Positions 1 to 5,199 of a stretch of 5,199 nt of DNA are shown piece after piece. Within the stretch, counting starts at the first letter, position 1, and each line of letters opens with the position of its first letter. A model generated the notes under the pieces. That model did not search any database, was not told where the DNA came from, and saw only the letters and a list, made by a program, of their open reading frames with translations. The translations under genes were made by a program, and so were the position numbers. Source of the DNA: Cardinium hertigii_C (GTDB lineage: Bacteria > Bacteroidota > Bacteroidia > Cytophagales > Amoebophilaceae); assembly GCF_050864855.1 (NCBI RefSeq), contig NZ_JBOZWW010000053.1, positions 1 through 5,199 of the forward strand, in the 5' to 3' direction.

Positions 1-142
1 CTAAGGCTTTTTCTATAAGACGTTTACTTAGTTCTTTGAGTAATCCTCCTTTCTCAAAAAGGGTCGATAAATCTACTCCTGATTCTACTAATAAATCTAT
101 CGCTTTGCTTATACCATCTTGAGAACTTACTTTCTTTTTCAT
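1..142 (-). CDS. IS256-family (mutator type) transposase, N-terminal fragment
   Basis: This is the beginning of a transposase of the IS256/mutator family, DDE enzymes that move their element by a copy-out mechanism. Forty-seven codons are visible before the window ends. The protein starts MKKKVSSQDGISKAIDLL and continues through a helix containing GGLLKELSKRLIEKAL. A short charged leader followed by (G/x)LLKxLxKxLxEKAL is typical of the family's N-terminus, where the next residues normally lead into an E-M-x-x-H-L-G-Y motif that would lie outside this window. The catalytic DDE residues are also outside. The ATG at 142 is the only plausible start, because an in-frame TAA lies at 161-163. No strong Shine-Dalgarno sequence precedes it. 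Integrity of the full gene cannot be judged. The assignment rests on recognising the N-terminal pattern. Confidence 0.75.
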   Translation of the reverse strand, partial: MKKKVSSQDGISKAIDLLVESGVDLSTLFEKGGLLKELSKRLIEKAL

Positions 143-164
143 ACTTTTAAAGAATAAAAATTAA

Positions 165-177
165 TGTATTTAATACA
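165..177. repeat. 13-bp palindrome in the IS256 transposase leader
   Basis: The sequence TGTATT-T-AATACA is a perfect inverted repeat with 6-base arms around one base, located 23 bases upstream of the transposase ATG. It could be a protein-binding site or part of the leader RNA, but in such AT-rich DNA chance is a real alternative. Confidence 0.3.
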
Positions 178-190
178 AAATTTACAAATC

Positions 191-3100
191 TTAAAAAATA
201 TTTACACACTTAAAAAGAAAGACTCGATATGGCACATTTATCTCTTGGTCAGCATCATAAAGCAATTGCTCAACAATTAAAATAGGCCATGCTCCTGGTA
301 TTTCATAAGAGATAGATTCTGCAATTAGCAAGCCAAGCGTAACACCTTGTTCACCTAATTTATGAATAAGACGTTGTTTTTCTGAAGGACTAGTTGATTG
401 ATTCAGTTCACTTATTAATCTATAAATAGAATATATTGTTAATGTTTTACATATAATATTATTGTATACTGGGTTCTTGAATAATGATTTTGTACCAGCT
501 TGTAAATGTGGTTCTAATACATCAACTAGTTTATTATTATTGGGTATAATTTTTTGTAAAGTTGGCCTTACAGCTTTTTCTATACTTTGTTCTGTTCCCT
601 CAACCAATTTATTACGTAATACATTTATACTGATATCGCCACCAATCATGCCTAACGATACCAATAATGGCTTATAGTCATTATAATTAATCGATTTAAT
701 TATATCTGGTGCAAAAAATAATCCCTGATTGGCAATGTTTCCTACACTATCTAAATATTTTTTAGATTTTTCATGTATTATATCAAGTCTTTTGAATAAT
801 TTGTCTTGTATATCAGATGGAATATTATGATCTGACATTCTTTTTTCTATAGCGGCATAGGATATATGTGACAAATCCTCTACCGTTAAAATATCTTTAT
901 CATCATATAACCTTTTTTTAATCTCATCACGATAATAAACTATAATCTTTTTTTCTTCTATTTGATCTTTTGGTATGTTGTTTATAAAAGTTTCGTCTAA
1001 TGGGATTTTGTGTTCTTTTATGAATCCTTTTAATAATTTTAATTGATTTGTATTAAGTTTTAATAATTCTTTATGTAATGTATCTATTCTTAATGAAATT
1101 TTTACTTCAGGACTAGAAAATAAATTATCATTTAATATGCTTTCATATGGAGTTTTTACATTAGCATAAAATATTTCTTTGATTACGTCAGTTGGTATAC
1201 ATGATGTATTACTAGAACGTTTGCGTCTACGATTTATTTTCATGCTACAGATATATTCTGGGATATCAGTCTCTTCCACTTCCATACTTGATGGATCTGT
1301 AAGAGAATCTTGATTGGCTGTTGATATGCTTGCATGCTCTTGATCTTTTTTCTTTTTCTCTATAAGGAATTTAATATTCTTTTTTATAGTCTCATATAAC
1401 TCTTGGCGCATTGGCCTAAAATCATATTTAGAGTCTAAAATAATCCGATTATTCGGATTATTTAAATGTTCTAGAGCCTCTGATAAACGAATATTATTAT
1501 TGTTTAGATAATTAGCCGCTGTTTTATCATTTAGTACAACATTAATATCAAAGGCATCCTGAATTGCCCAAAAACCAGAATTATAATTATATAAATAATG
1601 TCCATGTTGTGTATTAAAAATTTTTACACCTGTACTTAAATGCTTATTTAAAATATTAATTATGTTTTGAGGTTTCTCTCCAGTTTCATCATAACCATCT
1701 GCATAATATGATTTATATTCATTATTTTTGTAATCAACTACTAAAGTAGCCCAGTAATTCCTTTCAGAATTCATAATAAAGGTACATCTTGCGTTTGTTC
1801 TGTTTTTATTGCTCCTGATAAACTCTTCTAAGCTTTTTTCAAATCGCTTGTCGTCGTTTACTGTCAATAGTTGGTTAGAAATGTTTTCATAATCCCTATT
1901 ATAACCCTCCGGACTAAATAATCTATTTGTATCATAGATGGCTACAACCTCAAGTATTGTACTACTTTCTAGTGGTGTATATAGATACCATGGTTGATGT
2001 AGATACCTCTGTTTTTGGCTATCATAGATAATTTTATCAAAGTTTATCAATAGTGGTGTAGTAGATGCTTGTCTATTATTAGAAGATGCAATAACAAATT
2101 TTTGAATTTCTTCTAAAATATATGGTACACTTTTTTGCATAGTGTCTTCTATATCTCTCAATATGTCGGAACTTACTTCATAAGTAGATGATCTCCAATA
2201 ATCAGTCCTAATTTCTGTACTACCATCTATAGCAATTTGTTTTATGAAACAGTATTCAATAAATTTTATATTTGCAATTGTCCATAAAACACAATTATGA
2301 TCTAGAGGACCTTGTTGCTCTATATTAAACTGGTGAATGTAATCTTCTTTAATTTTTAATGTTTCAAATAATATTTTTTTTATTGCATTTAAACGTAAAC
2401 GATAATTTGTTGCGATCTTTGACTGGTTGTTCTTTTTATATAAATGTGACTGATAATCAACTATAATTGCATGAAATTGATCTTCCATATCTTTCAATAC
2501 TACTAAAGCACTTGCATGGCCTTCATCTATTAATGCAATTGATATCATTTTAAGAGTAGGTCTATTTGTGTCAATATGTTGTTTTAAAGTAGATGCCAAC
2601 GTAGAAAGGCTACAAACAGTACTAAATCCTTTTTCATATAGTACTACACTATTATACTTACTTTTCATAATACGATTAGTATACATTTCGAATGTAGGAA
2701 CATGAGAGGCTAGTATAGGATAATATGCATTACCTTTATTAAGATTATATATTCTTGTGTTTATTATATTTTTTATGTAAGTATCTATTATAGATTCAAT
2801 ATCCTGATCTTTAAATACACTACTGATCGATAGATGTTTCTTAAAATCTTTTAGTCCGATATCATCCAGATAATATGATGGTATATTGCATGGAATACGA
2901 AAATTTGTATTATGTTTTTGCATGTCACTTGAAAATGAAATCAAATAATCTATAGCTGCATAATTTTTAAGAAAAATAGCATAATCTGAGGTATAGAATG
3001 CAATATTTGATATGTTTGGTGGTATTTTGTCATTTTTAATTTGACTAAGTTGAGACAATATACGAGGCACTTTTTGTACTCCATAATAGAATACACTATT

Positions 3101-4795
3101 ACAATCAGATTCTATTGCTAGATGGGATAAAAATTGACCTAATTGATTTGGAGTATCATATATCACCTCTATTAATTCTGGATTGATTTTTTCAATCGTT
3201 TTTAGAATATGTACTAAGGTTATTTCTTTACTGACTTCCAATAATTCTGTACTTAATAGAAAGTGAGCTAATTTGTCTCCATAATTATTTACATCGCTAT
3301 ATATAATATCAAGTAATAGTGCATGTATTATATCTATTGTAGGTTCACCTAATTTTTCAACATTATTCATTTCTTGTAATACCATATCAGAAAAAAAGAC
3401 CAGTCTATCATCTAGTTCGGTGGATTGTGTAGATTTGGTGGATGGACTGAACTGTAATCTATAATCACCAGAAACTGATGAAACGGAAGAGCCTGATCCA
3501 TATTCATAAAAACCTTTGTTTAATGCAATATTTTTTATTATGTCAAAACTTACCTTATGGTGTATATATATTGGAAATGGTCTATCAATAAATGATTCGA
3601 TTATATCGATAGGACGCTTTTCATATATATTTGTTATATCATAATTTTTTTTGATCGTATCACGATGTGGAATTAGTAAATTTACTATAGTTTTGCGATA
3701 ATTAATATACTGATAATTAGTATCATCTATGATATTATAAGCCATCATATGTGTGATTGTATTACCTTCTTTATCTTTATGGTTAAGATCGATATTATCA
3801 ATAAAATCACGTAATAACCATTCGAATATTACTGGTGAAGATAATGCAACTTGTATAGGGGTTCTACCTAATTTATCGGGTTGATTAACTAAATGTTTAA
3901 TAGGTCCTTTCAACATATCGTATATGTTTGATAATACTCCCGTATCATCTATTTTATTACGTTTTTTACAAAGTTCATGCCACAGTGTTTCACCATCTTT
4001 ATCCACTATAGTAAACTCACCAGCATGTTCATTCCACCAATTTATAAATTCGGTATTAGAATATTGCACTGCATCATACAGTGCACTACGACCAAGGGCA
4101 TTTACTTGCGTAATAATATCTACACGTATATTTTCGAGTGGGCTTAGCATAGTTAATATCTCTTCTAAATCGTTTGTATATGCTCTAGCTAAAATATGAC
4201 CTATTTTATTTCCATACTTATCAATCGATTTTGAGCTGTAATTTTCCAAATCTTTTACTGATTCTACAAAAAATTGTATAAAATCTTTATTTTTAGATAA
4301 TAATGCAATCTCTATAGAACTCTGACCTAAATTATTGAGAGCTGTGAATACGGTGTCGTCACCACTATAGATTTGACCTAAATGGTTTATGTCTATAGGA
4401 GTCTTAGCAGATACTAATGCTAAAAAATGAAATATAGTATTCCCATAACCCAAATTCTTTTTGGCTAGCTCATCATCTCGATTTTTAAGATATTCTTCTA
4501 TGATAGTATTGCCTTTTTCTACCATTTTATCTACGGAAGTGCGCCAGTTATCGTATTCCATTTTTGATTTTGTTGGTTCATATTCCTGAAATTTAAAAAT
4601 GTCATCTTTTATTTCTATATCAGGAATATAGACCATTAAATCGCATATAATGATGTTATTGCCTAAAGTGTTCCACTTACTAAAAAAGTTTGTAATAATA
4701 TCTTCAGTTGTTTCTTTACTTTCAGTATCTGAATTTATACGGGTTAAATCACTAAATAAATCTGCATCCAAGTTGAATTCAGTACTATCTAACAA
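191..4795 (-). CDS. giant ankyrin-repeat protein with tandem clan CE protease-like domains, truncated at both ends
   Basis: A single uninterrupted frame of 1,534 codons; residue numbers here count from the TTG at 4795. Visible order: residues about 116-402 hold degenerate ankyrin-like units (for example DKYGNKIGHILA, NALGRSALYDAV, DKLGRTPIQVAL, DKEGNTITHMMA). Residues 431-461 are a Ser-rich linker. Residues 500-565 hold two more ankyrin-like units. Residues about 690-850 form a clan CE-like protease domain with candidate H760, D780, Q828 and C835. Residues about 935-1090 form a second Ulp1-like domain with Tyr1014 and Ser1073 at the usual His and Cys positions. RRRKR is at 1189-1193, followed by a helical, partly hydrophobic C-terminal region. 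No signal peptide is visible. The TTG has no ribosome binding site and the frame continues upstream to 5008, so this is probably not the native start. The final residues and TAA come from IS256-like DNA. Ankyrin plus CE-protease architecture is known in secreted effectors of intracellular bacteria that act on host ubiquitin or SUMO; that role is inferred here. The fragment may be a pseudogene. Confidence 0.8.
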   Translation of the reverse strand: MLDSTEFNLDADLFSDLTRINSDTESKETTEDIITNFFSKWNTLGNNIIICDLMVYIPDIEIKDDIFKFQEYEPTKSKMEYDNWRTSVDKMVEKGNTIIEEYLKNRDDELAKKNLGYGNTIFHFLALVSAKTPIDINHLGQIYSGDDTVFTALNNLGQSSIEIALLSKNKDFIQFFVESVKDLENYSSKSIDKYGNKIGHILARAYTNDLEEILTMLSPLENIRVDIITQVNALGRSALYDAVQYSNTEFINWWNEHAGEFTIVDKDGETLWHELCKKRNKIDDTGVLSNIYDMLKGPIKHLVNQPDKLGRTPIQVALSSPVIFEWLLRDFIDNIDLNHKDKEGNTITHMMAYNIIDDTNYQYINYRKTIVNLLIPHRDTIKKNYDITNIYEKRPIDIIESFIDRPFPIYIHHKVSFDIIKNIALNKGFYEYGSGSSVSSVSGDYRLQFSPSTKSTQSTELDDRLVFFSDMVLQEMNNVEKLGEPTIDIIHALLLDIIYSDVNNYGDKLAHFLLSTELLEVSKEITLVHILKTIEKINPELIEVIYDTPNQLGQFLSHLAIESDCNSVFYYGVQKVPRILSQLSQIKNDKIPPNISNIAFYTSDYAIFLKNYAAIDYLISFSSDMQKHNTNFRIPCNIPSYYLDDIGLKDFKKHLSISSVFKDQDIESIIDTYIKNIINTRIYNLNKGNAYYPILASHVPTFEMYTNRIMKSKYNSVVLYEKGFSTVCSLSTLASTLKQHIDTNRPTLKMISIALIDEGHASALVVLKDMEDQFHAIIVDYQSHLYKKNNQSKIATNYRLRLNAIKKILFETLKIKEDYIHQFNIEQQGPLDHNCVLWTIANIKFIEYCFIKQIAIDGSTEIRTDYWRSSTYEVSSDILRDIEDTMQKSVPYILEEIQKFVIASSNNRQASTTPLLINFDKIIYDSQKQRYLHQPWYLYTPLESSTILEVVAIYDTNRLFSPEGYNRDYENISNQLLTVNDDKRFEKSLEEFIRSNKNRTNARCTFIMNSERNYWATLVVDYKNNEYKSYYADGYDETGEKPQNIINILNKHLSTGVKIFNTQHGHYLYNYNSGFWAIQDAFDINVVLNDKTAANYLNNNNIRLSEALEHLNNPNNRIILDSKYDFRPMRQELYETIKKNIKFLIEKKKKDQEHASISTANQDSLTDPSSMEVEETDIPEYICSMKINRRRKRSSNTSCIPTDVIKEIFYANVKTPYESILNDNLFSSPEVKISLRIDTLHKELLKLNTNQLKLLKGFIKEHKIPLDETFINNIPKDQIEEKKIIVYYRDEIKKRLYDDKDILTVEDLSHISYAAIEKRMSDHNIPSDIQDKLFKRLDIIHEKSKKYLDSVGNIANQGLFFAPDIIKSINYNDYKPLLVSLGMIGGDISINVLRNKLVEGTEQSIEKAVRPTLQKIIPNNNKLVDVLEPHLQAGTKSLFKNPVYNNIICKTLTIYSIYRLISELNQSTSPSEKQRLIHKLGEQGVTLGLLIAESISYEIPGAWPILIVEQLLYDADQEINVPYRVFLFKCVNIF
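200..225 (-). repeat. candidate IS256-type terminal inverted repeat (left end)
   Basis: Read on the minus strand, this 26-base stretch starts GAGTCTTTC and finishes AAGTGTGTAAAT. The GTGTAAA block at the inner edge is a usual feature of IS256-family ends and lies about 58 bases upstream of the transposase start. The partner repeat is outside the window, so this is identified from position and resemblance only. Confidence 0.45.
236..883 (-). other. C-terminal helical region with hydrophobic segments (residues about 1305-1520)
   Basis: This region lacks the ankyrin and protease signatures. It contains moderately hydrophobic stretches: KPLLVSLGMIGGDISINVL (about 1375-1393), NIICKTLTIYSIYRLI (about 1446-1461) and GVTLGLLIAESISYEIPGAW running on to PILIVEQLL (about 1484-1512). 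Gly/Pro-containing hydrophobic helices of this sort occur in membrane-inserting parts of large toxins and in latrotoxin C-terminal-like regions of symbiont proteins, but I see no diagnostic motif. It is cut off by the IS256-like element at about 225, so its true end is missing. Confidence 0.35.
1217..1231 (-). other. RRRKR basic motif (residues 1189-1193) in the linker
   Basis: The motif sits in KINRRRKRSSNTS, just after an acidic stretch (MEVEETDIPE) and a KKKKD cluster, and so at the junction between the protease-like part and the C-terminal helical region. It fits the furin pattern R-x-K/R-R followed by small residues. It equally fits a monopartite nuclear localisation signal. The sequence cannot decide between them. 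Confidence 0.4.
1438..1463. repeat. perfect 11-bp inverted repeat with 4-base loop inside the giant gene
   Basis: AAATAATCCGA, loop TTAT, then TCGGATTATTT form a perfect hairpin. It lies in frame and encodes part of LNNPNNRII (around residues 1111-1119), just after the Ulp1-like pseudo-protease domain. No T-run follows it on the minus strand, so it does not look like an intrinsic terminator. Confidence 0.5.
1526..1993 (-). other. second Ulp1-like domain with altered catalytic positions (residues about 935-1090)
   Basis: This copy matches the Ulp1/SENP layout better than the first but lacks its nucleophile. The usual NHW-x-x-LVxD is RNYWATLVVD, with Tyr1014 in the His position. YYADGYD carries the Asp (D1033), and TQHG carries the oxyanion-hole Gln (Q1063). 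The usual (D/N)CGFWA is YNSGFWAIQDAF, with Ser1073 in the Cys position. The folding residues (W1015, YYAD, GFWAI) are kept. Tyr1014 is TAC and Ser1073 is TCT, each one base from His (CAC) and Cys (TGT). The domain is probably an inactive pseudo-protease that could bind ubiquitin-like proteins or regulate the first domain. Confidence 0.6.
2246..2728 (-). other. clan CE (Ulp1/adenain/YopJ-like) cysteine protease domain, apparently catalytic (residues about 690-850)
   Basis: Clan CE proteases use ordered His, Asp/Glu, Gln and Cys residues and cleave ubiquitin or ubiquitin-like proteins; the YopJ branch acetylates host kinases. Here a predicted strand reads ISIALIDEGHASALVVL with H760. The next strand, HAIIVDYQS, carries D780. 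Then FNIEQQGPLDHNCVLWTIAN gives Q828 and C835 at the start of a hydrophobic helix. The spacings (His-Asp 20, Asp-Gln 48, Gln-Cys 7) are close to SENP1 (17, 47, 6) and adenain (Gln-Cys 7). The Trp normally following His is absent and the Cys is followed by Val, not Gly, so this would be a divergent member. Activity and substrate cannot be read from sequence. Confidence 0.5.
3101..3298 (-). other. ankyrin-like block 2 (residues about 500-565)
   Basis: Two units resemble the repeats of block 1: VNNYGDKLAHFLL near residue 502 and PNQLGQFLSHLAIES near residue 549. Both keep the turn glycine and the H-x-L/LA helix core. They suggest that the ankyrin solenoid resumes after the Ser-rich linker, or that these are strongly diverged repeats of a longer array. 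Confidence 0.5.
3413..3505 (-). other. Ser/Thr-rich low-complexity linker (residues 431-461)
   Basis: The segment contains YGSGSSVSSVSG followed by SPSTKSTQST, with no ankyrin signature. It separates ankyrin block 1 from the next folded part and is probably a flexible, exposed linker. Confidence 0.6.
3590..4450 (-). other. degenerate ankyrin-like repeat block 1 (residues about 116-402)
   Basis: At least seven units start with the ankyrin hairpin/helix signature (D/N)-x-x-G-x-(T/S)-x-x-(H/x)-x-(L/A)-A. They occur near residues 114, 154, 192, 232, 265, 307 and 341, with a further weak one near 391 (YEKRPIDIIE). Spacing is about 35-45 residues, longer than the canonical 33, and the usual TPLH core is eroded to forms such as NTIFHFLA, NKIGHILA, ETLWHELC and NTITHMMA. 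In the family such arrays bind partner proteins; the partner here is unknown. Confidence 0.7.
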
Positions 4796-4981
4796 AATAT
4801 TTGCAAGTTTTATATGTTTTATTTCAATGGCTTCATTAAATAACTCACTTGGACGGAAAATTCCACCAAGTTGATTTCCAATACTAAATATGATACGGAT
4901 TATTGATTTAATACGTTCTTCATCAAGAAAATCGATTGTTCTTACCGACTCTGATAATTCGCCTATTAAACGTAAATAGTC
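4796..4981 (-). pseudogene. in-frame N-terminal remnant of the giant gene upstream of the TTG
   Basis: The frame of the large gene remains open from 4795 up to the TAA at 5009-5011, and the part up to about 4981 looks like real protein. It includes LRLIGELSESVRTIDFLDEE, then IKSIIRIIFSIGNQLGGIF, then EAIEIKHIKLANILLDS running directly into the annotated start. The sequence alternates hydrophobic and charged residues like packed helices. No ATG, GTG or TTG occurs in these codons, so the remnant cannot be a normal N-terminus and the original start must have lain further upstream. It ends where the IS5-like element begins. The simplest reading is that the insertion removed or separated the true 5' end of the gene. 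Confidence 0.7.
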
Positions 4982-5039
4982 GGTCCTGAAATACTGTATA
5001 ATTATTTGTTAATCAGCAAATAAATGGTTAAATTTGTAT

Positions 5040-5052
5040 TGGTTAATAACCA
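5040..5052. repeat. short inverted repeat TGGTT-AAT-AACCA in the IS5 leader
   Basis: Five-base arms flank a three-base centre, and the left arm is also part of a TGGTTAA direct repeat with 5025-5031. It lies 40 bases upstream of the transposase start. It is a possible binding site for a regulator or for the transposase, but the arms are short. Confidence 0.25.
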
Positions 5053-5092
5053 GTTTTAGAGTTGTTTTGTATAAAAAGCTTGCAAAATAAGG

Positions 5093-5199
5093 ATGAAATC
5101 TAAGAAAATAAATAATAGCCTTGAGCGTTTGTTTGAGCAACGCTTATCTAGTTTTCTTAACCCGAAACATCCTTTATTCCAGTTATCTGATTCGATTAC
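5093..5199 (+). CDS. IS5-family-like transposase, N-terminal fragment
   Basis: Thirty-five complete codons are visible, beginning MKSKKINNSLERLFEQRL and continuing SSFLNPKHPLFQLSDSI. The pattern F-x-x-x-L-x-x-x-(L/I)-N-x-x-H-x-L-x-x-L-(A/S)-x-x-I is that of the N-terminal domain (DUF772/InsH type) of IS5-family transposases, where an Asp/Asn/Thr-Trp normally follows. Catalytic DDE residues lie beyond the window. The ATG at 5093 is the first in-frame start after a TAA at 5072-5074. AAGG sits directly against it, which is too close for a standard ribosome binding site, so initiation is probably weak. It is transcribed divergently from the large minus-strand gene. Confidence 0.7.
   Translation, partial: MKSKKINNSLERLFEQRLSSFLNPKHPLFQLSDSI

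Larger units (their letters stand above)
1..225 (-). mobile_element. IS256-family insertion sequence, 5' (left) part only
   Basis: The segment contains the start of an IS256-like transposase and, upstream of it, an AT-rich leader ending in a candidate terminal inverted repeat. The outer boundary is placed at about 225. Read on the minus strand, the 26 bases from 225 down to 200 begin with GA and carry GTGTAAAT at positions 19-26, matching from memory the IS256 end, which begins GA and has GTGTAAAA at the same place. The rest of the element, including its other end, lies outside the window, so the repeat pair and target duplication cannot be checked. The element sits at the 3' end of the large minus-strand gene in the same orientation and supplies that gene's present stop codon. 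The exact edge is inferred. Confidence 0.62.
4982..5199 (+). mobile_element. IS5-family-like insertion sequence, left end only
   Basis: The start of an IS5-like transposase lies at 5093, preceded by about 110 bases of noncoding AT-rich DNA. The left boundary is estimated from two signs: the protein-like quality of the large minus-strand frame fades near 4980, and the sequence GGTCCTGAAATACTG from 4982 could be a terminal inverted repeat. The true edge could lie anywhere from about 4975 to 5011. Within the leader, TGGTTAA is repeated at 5025-5031 and 5040-5046, and TATAAA at 5070-5075 could serve as a -10 box, although no good -35 box is seen. The right end is outside the window. Confidence 0.55.

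Noticed and set aside
1..225. Two separate genes in an operon (giant gene followed by a small downstream gene on the same strand)
   Set aside because: The downstream frame is an IS256-like transposase start with its own leader and a terminal-repeat-like edge, so co-orientation is due to insertion and not to operon structure.
462..677. Plus-strand open frame of 71 codons
   Set aside because: It lies wholly antisense within the C-terminal part of the giant gene, has a composition expected from the reverse of a coding frame, and has no recognisable motif or ribosome binding site.
1438..1463. Rho-independent terminator
   Set aside because: The hairpin has no following T-run in either useful direction and lies in the middle of an open frame.
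2246..2728. Firm assignment of the first protease-like domain to YopJ acetyltransferases
   Set aside because: The residue order fits YopJ, Ulp1 and adenain alike. No feature seen by eye favours one, so only the clan-level call is kept.
3924..4199. Plus-strand open frame of 91 codons
   Set aside because: It is the antisense shadow of the ankyrin-like repeats. The Ser/Cys-rich translation has no family resemblance.
3590..4450. DNA-level tandem repeat or recent repeat expansion in the ankyrin region
   Set aside because: The protein units are similar only in a few key residues, and no nucleotide repeat of useful length was seen.
4650..4874. Plus-strand open frame of 74 codons with some hydrophobic stretches
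   Set aside because: It is antisense to the N-terminal part of the giant gene across the TTG. The hydrophobicity follows from the reversed AT-rich codons, with no independent sign of a gene.

Overview
The window is very AT-rich and holds one long minus-strand reading frame lying between the ends of two different insertion sequences. The low G+C content, the crowding of transposable elements and a giant eukaryote-like protein (divergent ankyrin repeats plus Ulp1/adenain-type protease folds) suggest an obligate intracellular bacterium. A Rickettsiales member or an Amoebophilus/Cardinium-like symbiont would fit, but nothing here fixes the taxon. There are no tRNA or rRNA genes, CRISPR arrays or metabolic genes.

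Layout. (1) Positions 1 to about 225, minus strand, are the 5' part of an IS256-family element: the first 47 codons of its transposase (1-142), then a short leader and a candidate terminal inverted repeat at 200-225. (2) Positions about 226 to about 4981, minus strand, are the body of a very large multidomain gene. In translation order it shows a helical N-terminal remnant, about eight degenerate ankyrin-like repeats, a Ser-rich linker, two more ankyrin-like units, a clan CE-like cysteine protease domain with apparent His/Asp/Gln/Cys residues, and a second Ulp1-like domain in which the His and Cys positions read Tyr and Ser. After these come an acidic then very basic linker with an RRRKR motif, and a helical C-terminal region with hydrophobic segments. 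(3) Positions from about 4982 to the window end, plus strand, are the left end and first 35 codons of an IS5-family-like transposase.

Main interpretation. The long gene appears to be cut at both ends. The only ATG/GTG/TTG available at its 5' end is a TTG at 4795 with no ribosome binding site, yet the frame stays open and protein-like for about 62 more codons, up to the IS5-like boundary. At the 3' end the last roughly 11 codons and the TAA stop lie inside the IS256-like terminal repeat. The remnant still runs about 1,600 codons without a stop or frameshift, so the insertions are probably recent or the fragment is still under selection.

The architecture resembles secreted host-manipulating proteins of arthropod and protist symbionts (ankyrin plus Ulp1-like deubiquitinase/deSUMOylase effectors, including the large CifB-like proteins). 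That link rests on domain logic only. The pairing of an apparently active and an apparently dead protease-like domain is the most interesting feature.
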